NCBI RefSeq assembly: GCF_900101595.1
Contig: NZ_FMYY01000002.1
Coordinates: 186,001 to 250,000, forward strand
Length of the DNA: 64,000 bases
Origin: Paenibacillus sp. cl123
Lineage (GTDB): Bacteria > Bacillota > Bacilli > Paenibacillales > NBRC-103111
Direction of reading: 5' to 3'
Position numbers and translations under genes: made by a program. The notes under the pieces were generated by a model. That model saw only the letters and a list, made by a program, of their open reading frames with translations. It had not been told where the DNA came from and searched no databases. Positions 35,711 through 43,257 of this stretch are shown here, one piece after another; the stretch's first letter is position 1; each line of letters begins with the position of its first letter.

Positions 35711-38700
35711 TCAGACTACAGCATCTTCCCGCTGAAGCTCAATCACGAAGGAAACCGTTGTGCCTTCACCCGGCTTGCTTCGGATCGTTAACCCCTGTCC
35801 GTACAGCTGCAGCAGCCTTCTGTTCGTATTCCGCAGTCCGATCCCGGAAGGACGGCCCGGATCGCGTGCAAGCAGCTGCGCAATCTTGGCGTCCTCCATG
35901 CCTATCCCGTCGTCCTGCACCTCGAACAGAATGGTGTAGTCGGCTTGCTGTTCGATCCGAATCCGAACGTTGCCGCCACGTGACCGGCTGAGCAAGCCGT
36001 GCTTAACCGCATTCTCGACCAGCGGCTGGATCGTGAGCGGAGGGATCAGCGGATCCAGCAGGGGGTCCACCTGCCAGTCGACGGACAGCCGCTCCTCGAA
36101 CCGCTCCTTCTCGATATACAGGTAAGCGCGAACCAGCTCCAGCTCATGGGAAAGCGGGGCCAGACGCTGCGAATTCAGGAAGTCGTAGCTGATTCGCAGG
36201 TAAGCGGTAAAGGAGTCGCCGAGCTTGCGCATTCGCTCCTGATCGATATCGCTGAGCGCCATGATGGAGTTTAGCGTATTGAACAGGAAGTGAGGATGAA
36301 TCTGCGCCTGAAGATACGCGGCTTCCATGCGCAGGCTTTCATCGATGGATCGCTTCAGCGTGGTTAGCGACCGGACCCGATAGATCAGCTCTGTCGCATC
36401 GACGGGCTTGGCGACATAATCATTGGCTCCCGATAAAAAACCGGTGTAGATATCTTCCGGCTGGCTGCGGGCGGTGAGCAGCAGAATCGGCAGCTCGGAG
36501 AGCGAGAAGCGCTCCCTGACGATACGTGTCAGCTCGTAGCCGGACATCTGGGGCATCATCACATCCGCGATCAACAGGTCCCACCGTCTGGTTCCGAGCA
36601 GCTCCAATGTCTCCTGGGCACTTAGTACGGTGTGGATCTCATACGGCTCATCCGATAAAATGCCCTTAAGCACCTTTAAGTTGATGGAATCATCGTCTAC
36701 GGCGAGAATATTCAGTTTTCCGGCTGCGGATTGCTGTGGAACCGGTGTGACACGCTCGGGCGCCAAGGCTGCCGCAACCGCCGATTCTGTGCGTTCGGTT
36801 GAACGGCTTTCCTCATCGGCCGCTGCGATTTGTTCAGCAGATTCTCCGGCCAGCGGCAGAGTAAAGCTGAAGACGGACCCTTGACCGGGTACAGACCTAG
36901 CGGTTAATATCCCGTCATGAAGCTCGACAAGCTGCATACAGATGCTGAGCCCCAGCCCGATGCCGCCCGTGCCGGTTTTGTTCTGCGGCCCTTGCTCGTA
37001 AGGTAAAAAAACTCGGGCCAGCGTTTCCTCATCCATCCCAACTCCCGTATCGGCGACATGAATAATGGCCTGACCGCCTTCCGTTTCCCCGGAGACGGTA
37101 ACAGAGCCTTCATGGGTAAACTTCACGGCGTTATGAAGCAGATTGAACAAAACTTGCACAATTCGTTTTTCATCCGCCAGTACAGGGGGCATGGACGCCG
37201 GAAAATCCATCTGCAGCTCAACCGGCTTGCCGTCGGTCGCCGCAGAGAGCATATCGAACACTCCGGAGACAACGGATTGGAGAAGCAGCGGCTCGCGAGT
37301 CAAGACGATCCTTTGCTCCTGCAGCCGGGCCACATCCAGCAGATCGCCCAGCATATGCGACATGCGTCGGCTGATGGTCAGCAGAAGCTCCATATTGCGG
37401 GAGTTTCGCTCGTCCATCCGATGCCCTTCCTGCGCCGCGATAGTCTGAGCGAGATTAATAATGCCATGAAGAGGCGTTCTCAGCTCATGAGAGGTGTTCG
37501 CGAGAAATTGATCCTTTCGTTTATCCGCCGCCTGCAGATGTTCATTCAGCCGGGCATTTTCCGCAGCATGCCGGAAGTACCGCTTAAACCAATAAGCGGA
37601 GAAGCCGACTATAGCGGCCATAACATCGATCGGATAGTAGGTGAGGCCTGCCGACTCATTGTGGAAGACTGCTCCCCAGAGAACGCTTGAAGCAATGCTG
37701 GATGCGGCGAATAGCAGGAACAAGGCGTCATTCTTCTGGCGAAGCACCATCTTCCCGATCAGGATCACGAACCATACGATAGGGAACAAGTAAAGCACGG
37801 AAAATACCCGGGCCTCGGTCGTGAAATAAATAAATGTCGGCTGAGCCGCCAAGACAAAGACGGTATACAAGCAGAGAATGGTGACATAGCTGTAATAAAG
37901 CTTTTTCCACTCATAGAAGCCGGAGAAGTTCCTCGACATCCATAAAATGAAGAAGCTCAGCCACATATAAGAGAGCAGCCTCAGCTTCAGAGCCCAGGAA
38001 TAGTCGAGCGGCAGCCAGATCGAAATCAGATAATCGTGATCCGTCACAATGGTCATTCCGGCGGTCACAAGCAGAAGAAGAAACACAAGAAAGGTCTTCT
38101 CCCGATGACTGAAGATGAATAAAATGCCTGCATATAGACCGTGAAGCAATAGGATCAAAAATGTTGCCAGTTGAAGGCCGACGGAATACATGCGCTCCGT
38201 ATCGATGGACGCTTGCGATCCGAATCGGATGGATCGGACGATACCTCCATTCGCGGGATGGTCATAATTAGCTACTCGTATCAATAACTCAATGGCTTCA
38301 GATTGGTCATTCGTATAAATAGCCGTATACGACATTACTCTCGGCTCGTAAGCGTCCGGCTCCGCCGCAGGCTTACCGAAGGCGGCCTCCTGTTGACCGT
38401 TGATTTCCACTTCCGAGGACGCTTGAATTTGTCTGATCCAGAATTCGTAGGGCTGATCCAGCTGCCGGTCGACCAGTATCCTCAATCGATAGGTGCCGTA
38501 TCCGTAAGAACGGTCCGGTTCCTCTGGAAAAGCGCTGCTCCAATCGCCCGGTACGTTAAGAAGCCGGGGAGAGGGAACAAGCTGGCCTTTGAAGTCTTCA
38601 TGCGTCATAAGCTGGCCGGGATACAGCTCCCATTCGCCATCCAGGGATATGGGGCGAGAGTTTTCGAAGTCCCAGCCGCGCATATCGAGAATGCCTTGAG

Positions 38701-38845
38701 CAGCCTGCGGCTGCTGCTGCGTAAGGCTTCCGCCGAACCAGAGCAGGCGCAAGCCGAAGAGAATAGAGACATACACAAGAACAATAGCAGCATATTTAAG
38801 CAAACGATGAGTGAGTTTCCAGGTCATACAGCTAAATTTCGACAT
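35711..38845 (-). CDS. 7TMR-DISM-like hybrid kinase with two histidine-kinase modules
   Basis: 1044 residues. TM1 (about 12-34); an extracellular jelly-roll-like domain (about 50-190, DGEWELYPGQL); seven closely packed helices (about 212-420), the 7TMR-DISM arrangement; HisKA with NTSHELRTPLHG (about 450-510); HATPase_c with DTGVGMD and GGIGLGLSI; a receiver domain (about 705-825) with phospho-acceptor Asp in LLIADVMMPQMSG; then a second, LytS/YesM-type His_kinase segment QAQIHPHFLFNTLNS (about 850-865) and a second HATPase_c with DDGIGMED and GIGLRNTNRRL. Two phospho-donor histidines of different classes flank one receiver. The ribosome site is weak (AGGA 13 bases upstream). No separate response-regulator gene is adjacent. 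Confidence 0.9.
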   Translation of the reverse strand: MSKFSCMTWKLTHRLLKYAAIVLVYVSILFGLRLLWFGGSLTQQQPQAAQGILDMRGWDFENSRPISLDGEWELYPGQLMTHEDFKGQLVPSPRLLNVPGDWSSAFPEEPDRSYGYGTYRLRILVDRQLDQPYEFWIRQIQASSEVEINGQQEAAFGKPAAEPDAYEPRVMSYTAIYTNDQSEAIELLIRVANYDHPANGGIVRSIRFGSQASIDTERMYSVGLQLATFLILLLHGLYAGILFIFSHREKTFLVFLLLLVTAGMTIVTDHDYLISIWLPLDYSWALKLRLLSYMWLSFFILWMSRNFSGFYEWKKLYYSYVTILCLYTVFVLAAQPTFIYFTTEARVFSVLYLFPIVWFVILIGKMVLRQKNDALFLLFAASSIASSVLWGAVFHNESAGLTYYPIDVMAAIVGFSAYWFKRYFRHAAENARLNEHLQAADKRKDQFLANTSHELRTPLHGIINLAQTIAAQEGHRMDERNSRNMELLLTISRRMSHMLGDLLDVARLQEQRIVLTREPLLLQSVVSGVFDMLSAATDGKPVELQMDFPASMPPVLADEKRIVQVLFNLLHNAVKFTHEGSVTVSGETEGGQAIIHVADTGVGMDEETLARVFLPYEQGPQNKTGTGGIGLGLSICMQLVELHDGILTARSVPGQGSVFSFTLPLAGESAEQIAAADEESRSTERTESAVAAALAPERVTPVPQQSAAGKLNILAVDDDSINLKVLKGILSDEPYEIHTVLSAQETLELLGTRRWDLLIADVMMPQMSGYELTRIVRERFSLSELPILLLTARSQPEDIYTGFLSGANDYVAKPVDATELIYRVRSLTTLKRSIDESLRMEAAYLQAQIHPHFLFNTLNSIMALSDIDQERMRKLGDSFTAYLRISYDFLNSQRLAPLSHELELVRAYLYIEKERFEERLSVDWQVDPLLDPLIPPLTIQPLVENAVKHGLLSRSRGGNVRIRIEQQADYTILFEVQDDGIGMEDAKIAQLLARDPGRPSGIGLRNTNRRLLQLYGQGLTIRSKPGEGTTVSFVIELQREDAVV

Positions 38846-39113
38846 GATTTTCGTTAATTCCTGCTATACATCCAAAGAAAAAGCATCTTTTGCCGAGCCG
38901 GCCGATCAGGCAATCCGGCGAGTATCGACAGGAGCTGAAGTCCCTCCCTGCGGCTGGGCGGGTTGACTTATTTCAGCTGTGGCGGCTGGAATAGGTTTAT
39001 CAGCGAAAATACGTATGTATCAGGCTGAAAGAAAGGCACGAAAAGCATTAATGTACAGCTGGAGCAAACGCATACATTACCTATGCGTAACCAAATCCAA
39101 TGGAATGCGAGTG

Positions 39114-39344
39114 ATGCCTGTGGAGATGTCATTTTGTTCGCATTGTAACGAAAGGATTCCGGCTGGCTCCATTGCCTGCAAGTATTGCGGCACGTTCACT
39201 CATCAAGCCGGCGGCAATGCGGCCGCTGTCTCTGCTGCGGCTCCCGAAGCCAAAACGGAGAAACGGACGGCCAAGTGGTGGACTATCGGCATCCTGGCGG
39301 CAGTCGTCGTGGCTGCGGTTATTTGGCTGCTTGTCTTGCAGTAG
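39114..39344 (+). CDS. Zinc-ribbon protein with one membrane anchor
   Basis: About 76 residues. An N-terminal zinc ribbon has CSHC and CKYC knuckles, then an Ala/Glu linker and a single transmembrane helix (about 54-74) at the C-terminus, so the ribbon should face the cytoplasm. The start is uncertain: ATG 39114 is chosen; ATG 39105 and 39126 are in frame and no site has an ideal ribosome-binding sequence. A terminator follows. No specific function is known for this arrangement. Confidence 0.65.
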   Translation: MPVEMSFCSHCNERIPAGSIACKYCGTFTHQAGGNAAAVSAAAPEAKTEKRTAKWWTIGILAAVVVAAVIWLLVLQ

Positions 39345-39371
39345 CGTTGCGTCCGTGAAAGAGGAACGAGT

Positions 39372-39418
39372 GCTAATTCGCGCGCCAACTTGACCTGGGC
39401 GGCGGATTAGCTTTTTTT
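39372..39418 (+). terminator. Intrinsic terminator
   Basis: A 15-bp stem with some G-U pairs (39372-39386 with 39397-39411) is followed by seven T residues. Confidence 0.75.
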
Positions 39419-39536
39419 GTTGTAAAGACCCTAGGCGCATGAAATCGACCGGGTAAACCGGGGAATAAGATCAGCAAAATCTGCCAAAGCTACTGGCGTA
39501 AAGCTACATCAAGAAGGGCAGAGAGGCGGAGATGCG

Positions 39537-39818
39537 ATGAAGGATTTTCACCGTTTTATTGAAGAGCTGCTGGGACGCAATCAAAAGCTGTTTACGGATG
39601 CCGATTTTACGGAATGCCGGAAGGCTGCCGCCACGATCCACGAGCTGATTCATAACCTGGAGGAGACAGAGGTCAAGTTCCGGCGCAAGCTGACGGAAAC
39701 ATCGGCCCAAGTGCCGCAGGATAAAGATAAAATCGTGTATTTGCAAGGCGTTTGCGATGGCATGAATCTGATTCTCGGCCCCCTTAAACACCATAGTCAG
39801 CTGCAGGGTCAATCTTAG
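39537..39818 (+). CDS. Small helical protein of unknown function
   Basis: 93 residues with GAGGCGGAG upstream of ATG 39537. It is predicted helical and charged throughout, with two cysteines (CRKAAATIHEL and GVCDGMNLIL). No family is recognised. A terminator and the second copy of the intergenic element follow, the same order as after the 91-residue gene at 25411. Confidence 0.6.
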   Translation: MKDFHRFIEELLGRNQKLFTDADFTECRKAAATIHELIHNLEETEVKFRRKLTETSAQVPQDKDKIVYLQGVCDGMNLILGPLKHHSQLQGQS

Positions 39819-39848
39819 CTGCCTTGGCGAGGCGGGGAGAGGAATACG

Positions 39849-39886
39849 AAAAGCGGATGCTGTCCAGGGACGGCATCCGCTTTTTT
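39849..39886 (+). terminator. Intrinsic terminator before intergenic element copy B
   Basis: AAAAGCGGATGC (39849-39860) pairs with GCATCCGC (39873-39880) and a T6 run follows at 39881-39886. Confidence 0.8.
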
Positions 39887-39892
39887 ATAAAA

Positions 39893-39985
39893 GTTTCAGA
39901 ACGTACAAGCTCCGGTGATTGTCCGGTTTCTTGGCAACACGCGGCTTCTAATAGAAGCCGTCAGACGTTTATCCCGGGTACGGCC
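39893..39985 (+). repeat. Intergenic structured element, copy B
   Basis: Related to 25803-25892 by the shared blocks TCAGAA, GCTCCGGTGATTGT (exact), TTTC, GGCTTC and CGTTTATCCC in the same order and near-identical spacing. Here GGCTTCT (39942-39948) pairs perfectly with AGAAGCC (39952-39958). It also lies right after a terminator and between convergent genes. Confidence 0.6.
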
Positions 39986-40009
39986 CTATCATCCGATTGA
40001 CAGCCTGGC

Positions 40010-41566
40010 TTAAAATACCTTTGTCGTCCAGGATTCACAGTTCCAGGTTTCCGTAACGACATCGCGGTAAAATTCGGGCTCGTGGGAAATAAGCAAGATG
40101 CTGCCTTTATACGCTTTGAGCGCGCGCTTCAGCTCTTCCTTGGCGTCGACATCCAGGTGATTGGTCGGCTCATCGAGCACAAGCACATTCGACTCGCGAT
40201 TGATCAGTTTGCAAAGCCGTACTTTGGCTTTCTCTCCGCCGCTGAGGACGGCGACCTTGCTCTCGATATGCTTCGTTGTCAGACCGCACTTGGCGAGCGC
40301 CGCGCGCACTTCGAATTGGCTGAAGGACGGAAACTCCTTCCATACTTCTTCGATGCATGTATTGGGGTTCGTTTCCTTGACTTCCTGCTCGAAATAGCCG
40401 ATATACAGCGATTCGCCTCTTTGCACCGACCCGCTTAAAGCGGGAATTTCGCCCAAGATGCTGCGCAGCAGCGTCGTTTTCCCGATTCCGTTCGCGCCGA
40501 CCAGCGCAATTTTCTGACCGCGCTCCATCCGGAGATCCAGCGCTCTCGACAACGGCTGGTCGTAGCCGATGATAAGCCCCTTCGCTTCGAAGATCAGCTT
40601 GCCGGATGTTCTTGCTTCCTTGAAGTTGAACTGCGGCTTCGGCTTTTCCTTCGCCAGCTCGATAACGTCCATCTTGTCAAGCTTCTTCTGCCGGGACATC
40701 GCCATATTCCGGGTGGCGACGCTTGCCTTGTTCCTCGCGACGAAGTCCTTCAGATCGGCGATCTCCTGCTGCTGGCGCTTGTAGGCGGATTCGAGCTGCT
40801 GCTTTTTCATCTCGTAAACTTGCTGGAAATGATCGTAGTCGCCGACATAGCGGTTAAGCTCCTGGTTTTCCATATGGTAGATCAGGTTGATGACGCTGTT
40901 CAGGAACGGAATATCGTGGGAGATCAGGATGAAGGCATTTTCGTATTCCTGCAGATAGCGCTTCAGCCAATCGATATGCGTTTCGTCCAAGTAGTTCGTC
41001 GGCTCGTCCAGCAGCAGAATGTCAGGCTTCTCCAGCAGCAGCTTGGCCAGCAGCACCTTCGTGCGCTGTCCTCCGCTCAGGTCATGCACATCCTTGTCAA
41101 GGCCGATGTCGGTAAGGCCCAACCCGCGGGCGGTTTCCTCGATTTTGGCATCGATCATGTAAAAGTCCTGGCTCGTCAGCGTATCCTGGATCGTCCCGAC
41201 TTCCTCCAGCAGCCGCTCCAGCTCTTCGGGGGACACCTCGCCCATCTTGCCGTACATATCGTTCATCTCTTGTTCCATATCGAACAAGTACTGGAACGCG
41301 CCCTTCAGCACGTCGCGGATCGTCATTCCTTTGCTCAGCGCCGCATGCTGGTCCAGATAGCCGACGCGCATCCGCTTGGACCATTCGATCTTGCCGTCAT
41401 CCGGCTGCAGCTTGCCGGTGATAATATTCATGAAGGTGGATTTACCTTCGCCGTTGGCGCCGATGAGACCGATATGCTCTCCTTTGAGGAGACGGAAGGA
41501 AACATCGTTGAAGATCGCGCGATCTCCGAAGCCGTGGCTGAGACGTTCGACATTTAATATGCTCAT
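40010..41566 (-). CDS. ABC-F family ATPase
   Basis: 518 residues, two fused ABC ATPase domains and no membrane segment, so an ABC-F protein acting on the ribosome rather than a transporter. Walker A motifs GANGEGKST and GANGIGKTT; signature motifs LSGGQRTKV and LSGGEKAKV; Walker B LLLDEPTNYLD and LVLDEPTNHLD. The inter-domain linker (about 245-305) is charged and helical, as in P-site-tRNA-interacting motifs. It resembles the Bacillus YkpA/YfmM type. The start ATG 41566 has a plausible AAAGG-type site upstream. Roles range from translation factor to antibiotic protection; which applies here cannot be told. Confidence 0.9.
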   Translation of the reverse strand: MSILNVERLSHGFGDRAIFNDVSFRLLKGEHIGLIGANGEGKSTFMNIITGKLQPDDGKIEWSKRMRVGYLDQHAALSKGMTIRDVLKGAFQYLFDMEQEMNDMYGKMGEVSPEELERLLEEVGTIQDTLTSQDFYMIDAKIEETARGLGLTDIGLDKDVHDLSGGQRTKVLLAKLLLEKPDILLLDEPTNYLDETHIDWLKRYLQEYENAFILISHDIPFLNSVINLIYHMENQELNRYVGDYDHFQQVYEMKKQQLESAYKRQQQEIADLKDFVARNKASVATRNMAMSRQKKLDKMDVIELAKEKPKPQFNFKEARTSGKLIFEAKGLIIGYDQPLSRALDLRMERGQKIALVGANGIGKTTLLRSILGEIPALSGSVQRGESLYIGYFEQEVKETNPNTCIEEVWKEFPSFSQFEVRAALAKCGLTTKHIESKVAVLSGGEKAKVRLCKLINRESNVLVLDEPTNHLDVDAKEELKRALKAYKGSILLISHEPEFYRDVVTETWNCESWTTKVF

Positions 41567-41822
41567 TCACTTACACCTTTTCCTGTATACTTGTTAACTT
41601 CCTAATTATATGCGGTAAGGGGGGGATAACTCAATGCCGGGAACAAGGATAATGCATGCTTTTGGAGAAGAGAGCGGCGTCCGCTTGATTTTATTGGGAG
41701 AAGCAGCCAAAATATAGAGCGAAAGCCCCTGAGGGCAGCTTGATTATACTTATTTTTTCTCTTAAAGAAAACGGCAAGGATATGGTAGTTTGGATACTTA
41801 GAAAGGAAAGAGGGGGATTCAA

Positions 41823-43058
41823 TTGGACACAGCCTGGAAGAAAAATGCCGTGCTTTTCCTGACAAGCCAGACCGTATCGCTGTTCGGATCGTCATTGGTT
41901 CAATATGCCATCATGTGGTATATCACATTAAACACGCAATCGGGCATGATGATGACGATATCCATCATTTGCGGCTTCGTGCCGAGCTTTTTTCTGTCTC
42001 CCTTCGCGGGGGTATGGGCGGACCGCTATGACCGCAAGAAGCTCATCATGCTGGCCGATTCCGCAATCGCACTGTCCACGCTTGTGCTCGCGATTTTGTT
42101 TATTAGCGGCTATGAGGCGTTATGGCTGCTCTTCGTAGTATCGGCTATCCGCTCGCTGGGGACCGGCGTACAGATGCCGGCGGTCAGCGCCTTCCTGCCG
42201 CAGCTCGTGCCCGGGGACAAACTCACGAAGGTGAATGCGACATATAGCAGCATTCAATCCCTCGTGATGCTCGTCTCGCCGATGCTGAGCGGAGCTTTAC
42301 TGACGATGGCTTCGATCGAATCGATATTTTTTATCGATGTCGTGACAGCGGCTATTGCAGTTTCCATCTTGCTGCTGTTCCTGAAGATACCGGTTCATGC
42401 CAAGGCGTTGGAGCAGCAGAGCGTCAGTTATTTCGGCGACTTCAAGGAAGGGCTGAGCTACATCCGGAAACACGATTATGTCAGAACGTTTTTTATGTAC
42501 ATTGCCGTGTTCATGCTGCTGGCCGCACCGGTTGCTTTCCTGACGCCGCTGCAGGTAACTCGCAGCTTCGGCAACGATGTATGGAGGCTGACGGCCGTCG
42601 AGATGACCTTCTCGATCGGCATGATGGCCGGGGGCATTCTGATGGCATCCTGGGGCGGGTTTAAAAACAAGGTGCATACGATGATTCTTGCTACGCTCGG
42701 GATAGGCCTCGGCACTTTCGCGCTCGGCGTGATCCCGAACTTCTGGATGTATCTTGCGGTGATGAGCTTGATCGGGGTTACGATGCCCGTCTTCAACACG
42801 CCGTCTACTGTCCTGCTGCAGCAGAAGGTGGAAGAAAATTATTTGGGACGCGTATTCGGCGTGTTCGGCATGATCTCCAGCAGCATGATGCCGCTGGGCA
42901 TGCTCATATTCGGACCTGTAGCGGACGTGATCGCGATCGAATGGCTGCTGATCGGCACCGGTGTCCTGTTGTTCGTCCAGGGCATCTTCATGTCGGGCAG
43001 CCGTGTGCTGATTCAGGCGGGGAAGCCTGAGCCAGAGCTTGAGGCGGAGCAGGTGTAG
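41823..43058 (+). CDS. MFS permease (macrolide-efflux-like)
   Basis: 411 residues, about 12 transmembrane helices, from a TTG at 41823 with AGAGGGGG 7 bases upstream. The loop 2-3 motif is GVWADRYDRKKLI. The layout resembles the Mef-like branch of the major facilitator superfamily (N-terminal FLTSQTVSLFGSSLVQYAI). It would export a hydrophobic compound using the proton gradient. The ABC-F gene is transcribed divergently with its start about 257 bases away; Mef-type pumps and ABC-F proteins are often paired in macrolide resistance, but here the pairing may be chance. Confidence 0.85.
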   Translation: MDTAWKKNAVLFLTSQTVSLFGSSLVQYAIMWYITLNTQSGMMMTISIICGFVPSFFLSPFAGVWADRYDRKKLIMLADSAIALSTLVLAILFISGYEALWLLFVVSAIRSLGTGVQMPAVSAFLPQLVPGDKLTKVNATYSSIQSLVMLVSPMLSGALLTMASIESIFFIDVVTAAIAVSILLLFLKIPVHAKALEQQSVSYFGDFKEGLSYIRKHDYVRTFFMYIAVFMLLAAPVAFLTPLQVTRSFGNDVWRLTAVEMTFSIGMMAGGILMASWGGFKNKVHTMILATLGIGLGTFALGVIPNFWMYLAVMSLIGVTMPVFNTPSTVLLQQKVEENYLGRVFGVFGMISSSMMPLGMLIFGPVADVIAIEWLLIGTGVLLFVQGIFMSGSRVLIQAGKPEPELEAEQV

Positions 43059-43224
43059 GAGCGGGAGCCGAGGGCTGACGAAAAGCTTTCAGTACGGCGA
43101 AGACATGCTGCCTGTAGTCAGCGGTGTGTCCGTGCTCGCTGAGAAATGCCGACCGGCCAGGAATTGCAAGGGCCGCTCAGCGAACTGATCAAGCGGATTT
43201 TCGCGGAGCCGAAGCATGCGAAAG

Positions 43225-43252
43225 ACTGAAGGAGCCCTGTCCGGGCTCCTTC
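43225..43252 (-). terminator. Terminator of the dikinase gene
   Basis: GAAGGAGCCC (43228-43237) pairs with GGGCTCCTTC (43243-43252). On the minus strand it is followed by AGTCTTTCG, a short T-run, just past the stop codon. Confidence 0.6.
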
Positions 43253-43257
43253 GCCGT

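Noticed and set aside
43146-43229. 27-codon frame MPTGQELQGP... before the dikinase terminator
   Set aside because: Protein-like composition but no ribosome site and no family; too little to call a gene.
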